From contig NZ_UWPB01000001.1 of NCBI RefSeq assembly GCF_900604945.1, positions 620,001-684,000 on the forward strand: 64,000 nt of DNA, read 5' to 3'. Each line of letters opens with the position of its first letter. The stretch's first letter is position 1. Source of the DNA: Ruminococcus sp. Marseille-P6503. Its GTDB lineage: Bacteria > Bacillota > Clostridia > Oscillospirales > Ruminococcaceae. Both the position numbers and the translations under genes were made by a program. This document shows positions 17,699-26,564 of the stretch, in pieces. The notes beneath the pieces are model-generated. The model was not told the DNA's origin. It did no database searches and worked only from the letters and a program-made list of their open reading frames with translations.

Positions 17699-18439
17699 GT
17701 GGTGAACTGCTTGTATTTGGCTTCAAATACGGATATAGGCAAAATCCGTAAGGAAAATCAGGACCGCGTAAGAGTGGGCATGATAGGCGATAATACAGCT
17801 CTCGCCGTCGTATGCGACGGTATGGGCGGAGCGCTTTCCGGCGGGGTTGCAAGCGAGGTTGCAATTGCGTCGATTTATAACAGGATCGCTGAAAATTACC
17901 GACCGGACGCCGGAGCAAACAGCATAAGAAATCTTATGCTTACTGCGGTGCACGGAGCCAATACCCTCGTTTATGAGAAAAGCAAAGAGGATATTGACAA
18001 AAACGGAATGGGAACTACCTGCGTCGCCGCTTTGGTTGCGGGACGAAAATGCTATATAGTCAGCGTCGGAGACAGCAGGGCGTACCTGATGACCGAAAAC
18101 AAAATAGAGCAGATTACCACAGATCATACCTATGTTCAGATGCTTTACGAGCAGGGAATGATAACAAAGGAAGAAATAAAGACTCACCACATGAAAAATG
18201 TCATTACAAAGGCTGTAGGCGTTGAGGCCGATGTCGAGGTGGATTATTTCGAGCTTGAGCCGGAAGGTAATTTTACGATTCTGCTGTGTTCAGACGGAAT
18301 GTCGAATTATTGCACTGATGAGATCATATATGATTTTGTCTTCGGAAAAAATCTTGACAACGCCGTTGCAGATTTAATAAATTATTCTAATGAAAAGGGC
18401 GGCAAGGATAATATAACCGTGGCGCTTATAGCGAATTAA
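17699..18439 (+). CDS. prpC: PP2C-type Ser/Thr protein phosphatase
   Basis: This phosphatase (246 aa from GTG 17699) dephosphorylates targets of the adjacent PASTA kinase. PP2C metal and catalytic motifs are present: GKIRKENQDRV, VVCDGMGGALSG, GTTCVAALV, VSVGDSRAYL, LLCSDGMSNY and GGKDNITVALI. The start could instead be TTG 17711, which has AAGGTGGTG at ideal spacing. It begins within a few bases of the rlmN stop, and the phosphatase-kinase pair is the standard Firmicute order. Confidence 0.95.
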   Translation: MVNCLYLASNTDIGKIRKENQDRVRVGMIGDNTALAVVCDGMGGALSGGVASEVAIASIYNRIAENYRPDAGANSIRNLMLTAVHGANTLVYEKSKEDIDKNGMGTTCVAALVAGRKCYIVSVGDSRAYLMTENKIEQITTDHTYVQMLYEQGMITKEEIKTHHMKNVITKAVGVEADVEVDYFELEPEGNFTILLCSDGMSNYCTDEIIYDFVFGKNLDNAVADLINYSNEKGGKDNITVALIAN

Positions 18440-18506
18440 AGGACGAAGAAAAGAGGCGGCGATCTGCCGCCGGAGATGCAAAAATTAAAGCTAGGAGTTG
18501 AATTTA

Positions 18507-20627
18507 ATGGATTCAAATATCGGCAAAAAGCTGGACGGCCGTTATGAAATCACAGAGCTTATAGGCGTCGGCGGAATGGCTGACGTTTACAAGGCTGTAG
18601 ACGTTATGGAAAACCGTGTGGTCGCGGTTAAGATCCTTAAAGACGAATTTTCCCAGAACGAGGAATTTCTCAGACGTTTCAGAAATGAAAGTAAGGCGAT
18701 TGCCGTTCTTTCCCACCCGAATATCGTAAAAATTTACGATGTAGGCTTTACGGATGAGATTCAGTTTATCGTCATGGAATACATAGACGGAATAACCCTG
18801 AAGGAGTTTATCGAGCAGCAGGGAGTGCTGCGCTGGAAGGACGCTCTTCATTTTGTAACGCAGATTCTCAGAGCGCTTCAGCACGCTCATGACAAGGGAA
18901 TCGTTCACAGGGACATAAAGCCCCAGAATATAATGCTTTTTGCCGACGGAACCATCAAGGTGATGGATTTCGGAATCGCAAGGTTTTCGAGAGTTGACGG
19001 AAAGACCATCTCGGATAAGACTATCGGTTCGGTGCATTATATTTCTCCGGAGCAGGCAAGAGGCGATATGACCGACGAAAGAAGCGATATTTATTCTGTC
19101 GGAGTTATGCTTTATGAAATGCTTACCGGAAGAAAGCCGTTTGACGGAGAAAATCCGGTTGCTATAGCCCTGAAGCATATGCAGGAGAACGCTGTGGCTC
19201 CAAGCGAGATAATGCCGTCTATTCCGGAAGCGCTGGAGGAGATAGTAATCCATGCAATGGAGAAAAATCCTGAAAGACGGTATCAGTCAGCCGCTGAGAT
19301 GATTAAGGATATTGATACCTTTAAGATCAATCAGTCGGTAGTTTTCGGTTATAAGAATAATACAGCTGACGATTTTCAGGACGAATCCACCAGATATTTC
19401 AGTTCTGTTCCGGCTGAAATGACTGAGGAAGATTACGACGAAAGTGATTACGACAGCGAGGAGGACGACGGCGAGCCGGAAAAGCGTTCTTATGTAGTGC
19501 CTATTCTTATGGCGGTTACCGTGGCGGTCGTTATTATTGCCGCAATCGTAATCGCATATGTGGTAATAAAGAATTTCAGCGCGCCCAGTACTCATACCTC
19601 GACGGTGACTATTCCGAACTTTGTAGGTAAGAATATAGTACAGGTTCAGCAGGATTATAAGGATAAGCTGAATTTTGATATCAGCGAGGAATACAGTACG
19701 GAGTATGAAGAAGGCATTATAATGTGGCAGTCCGTAACTGATAAGAGCGTGCGCGAGGGTTATACGCTTTCTCTTACGGTCAGCAAAGGTCAGAAGCTTA
19801 TTACCGTTCCTGATATGAAGAACAAAACCGAGGAGATCGCCAGAAGCGAGCTGACGAGCGCCGGATTCAACGCCGTTTTCCGATATTCTTACGACGACAA
19901 TGTGGCTGAGGGGCTTGTTATAAAGACGGAGCCTGCCGCCGGAGAGCAGTATCCTGAGGGCGCCGATATATTGGTATTTATCAGTAAAGGCGAGGTTGAA
20001 ACTCAGGTAAAGGTACCTAATGTTGTCGGACTTACGGAAGAAAAGGCGCTGGCTAAGCTTGCTGAGAATAAGCTTACCGGAAAGGTTCAGGAGGTTCAGC
20101 ATGAGGGAGATAAGGGCAAGGTCGTTTCCCAGAGCATAAACGACGGCGAATATGTCGATAAGCAGACTGAGGTTATTATTTACGTTTCCACAGGAGAAAC
20201 CGATCCGATAGATATGCAGCTGAGACTGCCGCTTCCTTCGGGAATACACGGAGCTTATACTATCAACGTATACCGTGACGGAAACGTTGCCTTTACTCAT
20301 TCGATAGCAAGCGGAGAAACAGTTGCCGGAGGCTCTGTAAACATCAATATTTCCGGCAAGAAAACTGAAACGCTTACCGTTAATATCACCAATTCTGAAA
20401 CAAACCAGACTGTGCAGTATGCAAAATATGACGTTGATTATGACAAGCAGGAAGTCACACTTGTAGGAAGTCTGAATGAAAGCGGACTGCTTAATATAAC
20501 TCCTACGACAACCTCATCAACGACAACTACCACAACTACTACAGCTTCAATTAGCGAGCCTGTAGATGTTCCGCCTGAAGAGGATTCGTCCTATGAAGAC
20601 TATGAAGACTCAGAGGAACAATATTAA
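18507..20627 (+). CDS. prkC: Ser/Thr protein kinase with three PASTA domains
   Basis: This 706-aa sensor kinase has a cytosolic Hanks-type kinase domain (Gly loop GVGGMADVYKA, catalytic HRDIKPQNIM, DFGIAR), one transmembrane helix near residue 335 and three extracellular PASTA repeats that bind muropeptides or lipid II in relatives. After the PASTA repeats comes an extra domain of about 100 residues and an unstructured tail rich in Thr (runs of TTTTTT) then Asp/Glu/Tyr. ATG 18507 was chosen because AGGAG lies 9 nt upstream; the in-frame TTG 9 bases earlier touches that site. PrkC homologues control growth, cell wall and spore germination. Confidence 0.95.
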   Translation: MDSNIGKKLDGRYEITELIGVGGMADVYKAVDVMENRVVAVKILKDEFSQNEEFLRRFRNESKAIAVLSHPNIVKIYDVGFTDEIQFIVMEYIDGITLKEFIEQQGVLRWKDALHFVTQILRALQHAHDKGIVHRDIKPQNIMLFADGTIKVMDFGIARFSRVDGKTISDKTIGSVHYISPEQARGDMTDERSDIYSVGVMLYEMLTGRKPFDGENPVAIALKHMQENAVAPSEIMPSIPEALEEIVIHAMEKNPERRYQSAAEMIKDIDTFKINQSVVFGYKNNTADDFQDESTRYFSSVPAEMTEEDYDESDYDSEEDDGEPEKRSYVVPILMAVTVAVVIIAAIVIAYVVIKNFSAPSTHTSTVTIPNFVGKNIVQVQQDYKDKLNFDISEEYSTEYEEGIIMWQSVTDKSVREGYTLSLTVSKGQKLITVPDMKNKTEEIARSELTSAGFNAVFRYSYDDNVAEGLVIKTEPAAGEQYPEGADILVFISKGEVETQVKVPNVVGLTEEKALAKLAENKLTGKVQEVQHEGDKGKVVSQSINDGEYVDKQTEVIIYVSTGETDPIDMQLRLPLPSGIHGAYTINVYRDGNVAFTHSIASGETVAGGSVNINISGKKTETLTVNITNSETNQTVQYAKYDVDYDKQEVTLVGSLNESGLLNITPTTTSSTTTTTTTTASISEPVDVPPEEDSSYEDYEDSEEQY

Positions 20628-20632
20628 GAGCT

Positions 20633-21517
20633 ATGACAGGTATAATAATTAAAGCGCTCGGGGGCATCTACACTGTAGAAGCCTCCGACGGCGTTTATGA
20701 ATGTAAAGCAAGGGGAGTTTTCCGTAAGAGGGGGATTTCTCCCGTCTGCGGGGATATTGCCGATTTTTCCGCTGAAAAGAACGGTATCGGAGTTATAAAC
20801 GAAATTCACGAAAGAAAATCCCTGCTTATAAGACCGCCGCTTGCCAATCTTGATTTGCTGGTATTTGTGGCGTCTACCTGCGAACCGGAGCCTAATCTGC
20901 TGCTGCTGGATAAATTTATCGCTATAGCTGAGTACAAAAAAATAACTCCCGCTATTGTGTTTACAAAAATTGATAAAGCTGATTATTCTCAGTATTATAA
21001 TATCTACAGCCGCGCTGGGATCAATGTTTTCTGCGTTGACAATACTACCGGGGAAGGCGCTGAAAAGGTAAGGGACTTTCTCAGGGGAAAGCTTTCGGCG
21101 TTCACTGGCAATACTGGCGTGGGCAAGTCGTCGCTGCTCAATAATATTTTTCCCGGGCTTGATCTGGCTACTGATGAAATAAGCCAAAAGCTTGGAAGAG
21201 GAAAGCATACTACACGTCATGTCGAGCTATACAAGGTAGACGAGGGCGGATATGTCGCGGATACTCCCGGGTTTTCAAGCTTCGATACCAACAGATACGA
21301 TATAATCTTCAAGGAGGATCTTGCCGATTGTTTCTGTGAATTCAGAAAATATACCGGCAGGTGCAGATTTGCAGACTGCAGTCATACAAAGGAGAAGGGC
21401 TGCGCCGTTATACAGGCTGTTAATGACGGTAAGATAGCTGCTTCACGGCACGAAAGCTATAAGGAAATGTACGAGCAGGCAAAGCAGCTCAAGGAGTGGG
21501 AGCATAGGAATGGATAA
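20633..21517 (+). CDS. rsgA: Ribosome small-subunit GTPase RsgA
   Basis: RsgA is a circularly permuted GTPase that matures the 30S subunit. The 294-aa protein has an N-terminal OB fold, then G motifs in permuted order (G4 FTKIDKAD, G1 GNTGVGKSS, G3 DTPGFSS) and a C-terminal zinc knuckle (CRFADCSHTKEKGC). It starts 5 bases after prkC and overlaps thiN by 8 bases, as in Bacillus subtilis where cpgA follows prkC. Confidence 0.96.
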   Translation: MTGIIIKALGGIYTVEASDGVYECKARGVFRKRGISPVCGDIADFSAEKNGIGVINEIHERKSLLIRPPLANLDLLVFVASTCEPEPNLLLLDKFIAIAEYKKITPAIVFTKIDKADYSQYYNIYSRAGINVFCVDNTTGEGAEKVRDFLRGKLSAFTGNTGVGKSSLLNNIFPGLDLATDEISQKLGRGKHTTRHVELYKVDEGGYVADTPGFSSFDTNRYDIIFKEDLADCFCEFRKYTGRCRFADCSHTKEKGCAVIQAVNDGKIAASRHESYKEMYEQAKQLKEWEHRNG

Positions 21518-22136
21518 CTGTGTGATTTTTACAGGGGGAGTGCTGGACTATCCTGAAAGGCTTGACAGTTCGGTCTGGAAAAACGCTTTTGTAATTGCCG
21601 CCGACAGCGGATACAGGTATGCTCAGGCGCTGGGTATAATTCCCGATCTGGCAATGGGCGATTACGATTCGCTGGGATACATTCCTGAAAACTGCGGCGA
21701 GGTTATGACTTTTCCCAAAGAAAAGGACGATTCTGACCTGATGCTCGCCATAAGGGAAGCTCTCAGGAGAGGCTATAAGGATATAACTATAATAGGAGCG
21801 CTGGGCGGAAGATTTGACCATACGTTTTCAAACCTTCAGTCTTTGGGGTTTATTGCAAAGCAGGGAGCTTCGGGGAAAATAATAAGCGCCGATGAATCCA
21901 TAACGCTTAACGCTCCGGGCGAATACAGGGTCAGGAGAGATGATTCGCGCTCTCTTTCGCTTTTCGCCTATACCGAAGCTGTAACCGGTCTGACAGTAAG
22001 CGGCGTGAAGTATCCGCTTGAAAATTCTGAAATTACAAGCTTTTTTCCTATAGGTCTTTCAAATGTCATAACGGATGATTATGCCTGTATTTCCTTTAAA
22101 AGCGGACTTCTGCTCATAATTTCCTCACGTCTGTGA
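21510..22136 (+). CDS. thiN: Thiamine pyrophosphokinase
   Basis: The 208-aa enzyme should convert thiamine to thiamine pyrophosphate. Signatures are the substrate/metal residues in IAADSGYRYA, GDYDSLG and FPKEKDDSDLMLA, followed by IGALGGRFDHTFSN and a C-terminal beta domain that binds thiamine. It overlaps rsgA by 8 bases and precedes spoVM, matching the Bacillus order rsgA-rpe-thiN-spoVM without rpe. Confidence 0.93.
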   Translation: MDNCVIFTGGVLDYPERLDSSVWKNAFVIAADSGYRYAQALGIIPDLAMGDYDSLGYIPENCGEVMTFPKEKDDSDLMLAIREALRRGYKDITIIGALGGRFDHTFSNLQSLGFIAKQGASGKIISADESITLNAPGEYRVRRDDSRSLSLFAYTEAVTGLTVSGVKYPLENSEITSFFPIGLSNVITDDYACISFKSGLLLIISSRL

Positions 22137-22193
22137 ACCAAAATATGAAGCAGTGCATAATATGTATTACTAAATATTTTGGAGGTTTTACTT

Positions 22194-22283
22194 ATGAAAA
22201 TTGTTGTAGTCAAAAGTCCGAAGATACTGTCCGGCTTTCTGAGAATGATTTTTAAAATCAAAAAAGAGGACTGCAGCGGCTGA
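22194..22283 (+). CDS. spoVM: Stage V sporulation protein SpoVM (29 aa)
   Basis: A perfect GGAGG site sits 8 nt before ATG 22194, which opens a 29-codon frame. The peptide begins MKIVVVKSPKILSGFLRMIF, matching the pattern MKxxxxKxPKxLxGxxR of SpoVM, including the conserved Pro9. SpoVM is a short amphipathic helix that recognises the curved forespore membrane and recruits SpoIVA to start coat assembly. The C-terminus (KKEDCSG) is a few residues longer than the 26-aa Bacillus form. Its place after thiN and next to rpmB is exactly the Bacillus neighbourhood, which makes the call strong despite the size. Confidence 0.9.
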   Translation: MKIVVVKSPKILSGFLRMIFKIKKEDCSG

Positions 22284-22288
22284 TACTT

Positions 22289-22315
22289 AAAAATCCGGTT
22301 CAAAGCCGGATTTTT
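22289..22315 (+). terminator. Intrinsic terminator after spoVM
   Basis: A perfect 10-bp stem (22289-22298 with 22306-22315) around a 7-nt loop ends in a run of T's. It closes the long operon. Confidence 0.88.
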
Positions 22316-22348
22316 TGTCATATCCAACCGGCATAGCCGCCGGACAAA

Positions 22349-22391
22349 AAAAGCACAGTACATTGATCGTTGATCTTTGTACTGTGCTTTT
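22349..22391 (-). terminator. Terminator hairpin facing rpmB
   Basis: A perfect 14-bp stem (22349-22362 with 22378-22391) with a 15-nt loop and flanking A/T runs lies downstream of rpmB on the minus strand; it could also act as a second stop for spoVM transcripts. Confidence 0.75.
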
Positions 22392-22476
22392 CTGAAATAA
22401 CTGCCGAAGCAAAAAAATAAAGACCGACATATCTGCCAGCCCTATTTTTGGAATTTAAAATACTTTTAAACAGAGA

Positions 22477-22662
22477 TTATGCACGCTCAACCTTTCCCGA
22501 ACGCAGACATCTTGAACAAGCGTAAACGTGACAAGGAGAACCGTTAACAACAGCCTTTACTCTCTTGACGTTTGGCTTCCAGGTTCTGTTTGTTCTTCTG
22601 TGTGAGTGTGAAACCTTTATTCCGAAAGTAACACCCTTTCCGCAAAACTGACACTTTGCCAT
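22477..22662 (-). CDS. rpmB: 50S ribosomal protein L28
   Basis: The 61-aa protein starts MAKCQFCGKGVTFG and has VSHSHRRTNRTWKPNVKRV, the L28 core. Four cysteines (CQFC near the start, CSRC near the end) mark the zinc-binding form. ATG 22662 was chosen, with AGGAGGT 8 nt upstream, rather than a start 21 bases further out. Confidence 0.97.
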   Translation of the reverse strand: MAKCQFCGKGVTFGIKVSHSHRRTNRTWKPNVKRVKAVVNGSPCHVYACSRCLRSGKVERA

Positions 22663-22715
22663 TAGGTTGCACCTCCTTTTCAATAATAACTAGACTTTAA
22701 TCCACAATATAAAAT

Positions 22716-22744
22716 ATTATATCACACCCGATATAAAAAAGCAA
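22716..22744 (-). promoter_or_regulatory. Promoter of rpmB
   Basis: On the minus strand TTGCTT (22739-22744) and TATAAT (22716-22721) are separated by 17 nt. Confidence 0.65.
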
Positions 22745-22898
22745 GTGTTTTGATAAAGTTTTTCAAAAAAATTTTACAAGCCAAGGCAGCATGATTATAA
22801 AAGGATTTTCAAAACCTGTACCGTCCCGCCAGCTGGCATTCGAACGTGCCGCTTCGTGAAAATATTGTGAAATATAGTATAAAAGCGAAGCTTTGCAC

Positions 22899-22927
22899 TT
22901 GAAATTTATTATAGCATAGTGTATAAT
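22899..22927 (+). promoter_or_regulatory. Promoter of the M50-scpAB-dacF-rluB operon
   Basis: TTGAAA (22899-22904) and TATAAT (22922-22927) have a 17-nt spacer, leaving a leader of roughly 130 nt before the first gene. Confidence 0.62.
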
Positions 22928-23063
22928 TAATTTTAAGCAGTTGTTTGAGTTAAGTCAATATTTACGGCATGAGATTAAAGTCCATACAGAGAAAGCGGCG
23001 TTTATCCGCCTTATAAGCCGTAATGCAGATTAGGCTATTTTAATATTTTGCGGAGGTAACAGA

Positions 23064-23723
23064 ATGGATCAGGAAACCATTTTAAGATATGGAGTAAAGC
23101 TTATAGTAATATTTCTTGTAATTCCTATACACGAATTTGCTCATGCCTGGTCGGCGGATAAAATGGGCGATAAAACGCCTTTATATCAGGGAAGGCTTAC
23201 GCTTAATCCGTTGGCGCACGTCGATCCTTTAGGCGCTGTGTGTATTTTTTTTACCGGCTTCGGCTGGGGGCGGCCCGTACAGGTAAACGCGCTTAATTTT
23301 AAGCACTACCGGAAAGGCATGGCGCTTTGCGCTGCCGCAGGTCCTATTTCCAATCTGATAGTAGGCTTTTTCGGAATGATTATTTACAAGCTGTCGCTGG
23401 GTCTTTATCTTGCTGACCCGAGCGAGGCTATGATGTGGATTACGGTTATATTTCAGTATTTTACTCTTATAAATGTTGGTCTTGCCGTATTTAATCTTAT
23501 TCCCATACCGCCGCTTGACGGTTCAAAGATACTTGGATATTTTACATCACCGAAGGTTGACAGGTTTATAAATGATAATCAGATGTATATTTCAATTGTC
23601 TTTCTTGTGCTTATTGTCACCGGAATTCTGGACGGACCTCTCGGCTGGCTTCAGAACGGAATGTTCTGGATAATGGATAAGCTTACCTTCTGGATGGACT
23701 ATATTGTAGCTGCAATTTTGTGA
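23064..23723 (+). CDS. Site-2 protease family (M50) membrane metalloprotease
   Basis: This 219-aa polytopic protein carries the zinc site IPIHEFAHAWSADKMGD (HExxH) in the first helix and the matching NLIPIPPLDGSKI motif in a later helix, the pair that defines M50 intramembrane proteases of the short YwhC type without a PDZ domain. The substrate is unknown. In many Clostridia this gene precedes scpA, as here with about 8 bases between them. A GGAGGT ribosome site lies before the ATG. Confidence 0.9.
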   Translation: MDQETILRYGVKLIVIFLVIPIHEFAHAWSADKMGDKTPLYQGRLTLNPLAHVDPLGAVCIFFTGFGWGRPVQVNALNFKHYRKGMALCAAAGPISNLIVGFFGMIIYKLSLGLYLADPSEAMMWITVIFQYFTLINVGLAVFNLIPIPPLDGSKILGYFTSPKVDRFINDNQMYISIVFLVLIVTGILDGPLGWLQNGMFWIMDKLTFWMDYIVAAIL

Positions 23724-23731
23724 GGCCGCGG

Positions 23732-24937
23732 ATGAGTTCGATTTCTTTTAAGCTTGAAGCTTTTGAAGGACCGCTTGATCTGCTGCTTCACTTGATCTCC
23801 AAGCATAAGCTTAATATATATGATATTGAGATAAGCCTGCTGTTAGATCAGTATATGGAGTATATCAGCTGTCTTGAAACCGACGATTATGAGTCGGCGG
23901 CTGATTTTCTGGAAATGGCGGCAAGACTTATATATATTAAAACCTGTTCTCTGCTTCCTCAGCCTGAGGAGGCAAAGGAGCTGAAAAAGGAATTAGAGGG
24001 AAGGATCATAGAGTATTCTCTATGCAAAACGGCTGCTGAGAGGCTGAAAGAGCTTTATGCCGGAGGAGATATTTTTGTACGTCAGCAGTTAAAGCTGCCT
24101 GTGAACAAAGCGTATACCAGAACGCATGACGTTTCCGTGCTTTATGACGCTTATATGGGAATCTCGTCAAAGGCTAAGCAGTATAAGCCGCTGCGCGCCA
24201 ATGTTTTCTCCCCGATAGTTTCTCACAGGATAGTTTCAGTGACCTCAAAAATAATATTTGTACTAAAGAAGCTTTATAAAACCGGAGAATGTGAAATGTC
24301 CCGACTTTACAGCGGTATCACCGACAAATCCGAAAAGGTGGCGACCTTTTTGGCGGTGCTTGAGCTAACAAAGTCCGGCAGGATATATATTAACGACGAC
24401 AATACAGTGATAAGGTTCAGCAGGACGAATAAGAAGCATACTGCCTTCGCTGCTGAAACAGGTTCCGAATCGGCTTCGCAGGTCACGTCTGATTCTGGCG
24501 AAAGCGATGAGGAAAAAACGTCCGGCAGTCTTTACAGTCATGACAGCGGTCTGGCTGACGAAGCGATATACGAGCCGCCTAATGCTGAAAAATCAGATGT
24601 ACATAGACCTGAAAAAGAGGTTAAGTTTTCCTCTGAGCGTATGTCCAAAACGCATACTATAAGTCTTAGAGGGGATATTAGGGCGATTGCCGCGTCTGCT
24701 CCTGTAATTGAGGAGTACGGGTACGCCAAAGGCTTTGAAGCTAAGGCTTCTGACAAACCTGAGCAGAACTCTTGCGCTGTTGATGACGAGCCTGAAGCTT
24801 TGGAGAGCGGCAGCGCGGGAGCTGTAGTTAAACAGGAGTTGAAAATAAAGCTTAACTGGTGGAGATACGGCAATCTGCGCGGGTCGTTTTTTGGCAGGTA
24901 CGGAAAAAATAATCTGTGGAGATACAGATTTTTATAA
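23732..24937 (+). CDS. scpA: Segregation and condensation protein ScpA, with long C-terminal extension
   Basis: ScpA is the kleisin that bridges the SMC heads. The first ~245 residues match the family: ISFKLEAFEGPLDLLLHLI, the helical LEMAARLIYIKTCSLLP segment and a C-terminal winged helix (SRLYSGITDKSEKVATFLAVLEL...GRIYIND). Bacterial ScpA is normally about 240-270 aa, but here another ~150 residues follow: an acidic Ser/Glu-rich linker and a final basic, aromatic patch (KLNWWRYGNLRGSFFGRYG). The start at ATG 23732 fits the family; a GTG 12 bases upstream is less likely. Confidence 0.93.
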   Translation: MSSISFKLEAFEGPLDLLLHLISKHKLNIYDIEISLLLDQYMEYISCLETDDYESAADFLEMAARLIYIKTCSLLPQPEEAKELKKELEGRIIEYSLCKTAAERLKELYAGGDIFVRQQLKLPVNKAYTRTHDVSVLYDAYMGISSKAKQYKPLRANVFSPIVSHRIVSVTSKIIFVLKKLYKTGECEMSRLYSGITDKSEKVATFLAVLELTKSGRIYINDDNTVIRFSRTNKKHTAFAAETGSESASQVTSDSGESDEEKTSGSLYSHDSGLADEAIYEPPNAEKSDVHRPEKEVKFSSERMSKTHTISLRGDIRAIAASAPVIEEYGYAKGFEAKASDKPEQNSCAVDDEPEALESGSAGAVVKQELKIKLNWWRYGNLRGSFFGRYGKNNLWRYRFL

Positions 24938-24952
24938 ATAAAGGAAATTTTT

Positions 24953-25534
24953 ATGGACGTAAATGAAAAACTTGCGATAATAGAGTCAATACTTTTTGCG
25001 GGGGGAGATCCTATTGAGCCTGAAAAGCTTGCTCAGGCTGCCGGAGTGGACGAAAGCGAAGCGGCGGAGCTGTTAGAAAAGCTGGCTGAAAAGTACAGCG
25101 GCGAATCCAGCGGAATAGAGCTTTTGAAGCTTAACGGAGCATATCAGTTAGCGGCAAAGAAAAAATATTCGCAGTATATAAAAAACGCTTTGGAGATCAA
25201 GAAAAATACCGCGCTTTCATCTGCCGCTCTTGAGGTTCTGACGGTCGTGGCATATAATCAGCCGGTCACAAAATCTTTTATAGAGCACGTCAGGGGAGTC
25301 GATTCTTCAGGTACGGTTAATTCCCTTGTTGAAAAAAAGCTTCTGACTGAGGCGGGAAGACTTGATCTTCCGGGGCGGCCGATAGCGTATAGGACTACCG
25401 ACGCTTTTCTCAGAGCTTTTCAGATTTCTTCTCTGGAGGAACTGCCTGAGCTGCCGGAGCGTAAGGCTCAGATAACTATTGACGAGGTCATGGAAAATCA
25501 GGAGAATAATGTAAACGCACCGGGATCAGAGTGA
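24953..25534 (+). CDS. scpB: Segregation and condensation protein ScpB
   Basis: The 193-aa protein has two winged-helix domains typical of ScpB: EKLAIIESILFAGGDP at the start and LEVLTVVAYNQPVTKSFIEHVRG in the second. ScpB dimers bind ScpA and regulate the SMC ring. It begins 15 bases after scpA with an AAAGGAAA site. Confidence 0.95.
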   Translation: MDVNEKLAIIESILFAGGDPIEPEKLAQAAGVDESEAAELLEKLAEKYSGESSGIELLKLNGAYQLAAKKKYSQYIKNALEIKKNTALSSAALEVLTVVAYNQPVTKSFIEHVRGVDSSGTVNSLVEKKLLTEAGRLDLPGRPIAYRTTDAFLRAFQISSLEELPELPERKAQITIDEVMENQENNVNAPGSE

Positions 25535-25558
25535 AGAGCTTAAAATTTGTAACGGGAG

Positions 25559-26506
25559 ATGATTGCAATAATTGTACTTTGGATACTGCTGACTCTGATT
25601 GCAGTTATTGTAATACTTCTGCATTTTTCGGTAACGGCTTATATAAAAGCAGACAGCGATGGATTTGACATAAAAATAAAATATATGTTGTTTACCGTTT
25701 ATCCCAGAGCCGAGAAAAAAGCAAATAAAAAAAGCAGAACAAAAAAAATTAAAAGCGAAAAAAAATCCAAGGATTTGTTTGAAGATAATATCGACGATGA
25801 TTTTGCAGATACTGATATTAACGAGGGTACGGAGCGGATTGACTTTACAGAAAGCAATAAAACCGATAATTCAGGATTGTCAGAAGATGTAAACAAGCTT
25901 GATGCTGAAAGCTATCCTGATGATAATTTTGATCTGGAAGAGCTTGAAAAAAGCTTTGAAGCCGGTAATTACGAAGACGCTCAGCATAAGGAAAAGCCGA
26001 AAGGCAAGAAAAAGCGCGGTTTTGATAAAAAGGCAGATAAGAAACGGAAAAAGTCCGGAGAAGGCTTTTTTGCCGGATTGAAAGAAAAATACGGGCTTGT
26101 AAAGCCGTATATTCCGATGGGGTGGAAGTATTTTAAAAAGCTTTGTAAAACTATCCGCTTTACTGATATACGCATCAGCCTGACTGTCGGAAGAGAGGAC
26201 GCTCATGAGGCCGCCGTATTTTACGGAGCGATTCAGGGGGTCTTGTTCAATTTTCTCGGAACCTTTGCTAATATATTTACTGTCAAAATAAAAAAAGCTA
26301 ACGTAAACTGCGTATTTACCAGGAATACTATAAGCGGCGAGGCTGAGGCTGCCATAAGGATTCGTCCGAGCGCGGTTATAGCGCTTGCGGTGTGTATAGC
26401 GGTAAACTTTTTGATTATATTTATCAGACAGCGAAGAGAGAACAAAAAAGACAAAAAATCAGACGCCGACGCGGGCTGCGAGCAAAAGGCGGCGGCGGGA
26501 GTATGA
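25559..26506 (+). CDS. DUF2953 domain membrane protein
   Basis: The 315-aa protein starts with a transmembrane helix (about residues 2-25), then a long charged Lys/Asp/Glu-rich low-complexity linker (about 55-170), then a domain with KTIRFTDIRISLTVGREDAHEAAVFYG and a second hydrophobic helix near 280. This agrees with DUF2953 (YtfI-like) proteins, which usually precede ytfJ in spore formers. The function is unknown, but a sporulation role is suggested by the partner gene. The GGGAG ribosome site is very close to ATG 25559. Confidence 0.8.
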   Translation: MIAIIVLWILLTLIAVIVILLHFSVTAYIKADSDGFDIKIKYMLFTVYPRAEKKANKKSRTKKIKSEKKSKDLFEDNIDDDFADTDINEGTERIDFTESNKTDNSGLSEDVNKLDAESYPDDNFDLEELEKSFEAGNYEDAQHKEKPKGKKKRGFDKKADKKRKKSGEGFFAGLKEKYGLVKPYIPMGWKYFKKLCKTIRFTDIRISLTVGREDAHEAAVFYGAIQGVLFNFLGTFANIFTVKIKKANVNCVFTRNTISGEAEAAIRIRPSAVIALAVCIAVNFLIIFIRQRRENKKDKKSDADAGCEQKAAAGV

Positions 26507-26564
26507 TTCAGTATTTATTCAATCAATATTATTGTTATAATTCTAACGGAAAGGACTTTTTAAA

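Larger units (their letters stand above)
22663..23063. other. 401-bp divergent spacer between rpmB and the M50 protease gene
   Basis: It contains one promoter for each flanking gene (22716-22744 minus, 22899-22927 plus) and a leader of about 130 nt before 23064. A short GGCAT/GTGCC hairpin near 22840 is unexplained. No gene was seen. Confidence 0.5.

Noticed and set aside
22830-22870. tRNA-like T-arm (TTCGAAC in a short hairpin)
   Set aside because: No acceptor, D or anticodon arms can be built around it, and the stem has only 4-5 pairs.
24420-24937. Frameshift or gene fusion in scpA
   Set aside because: The frame is continuous, codon use looks like the rest and no second known domain appears; treated as a natural extension.
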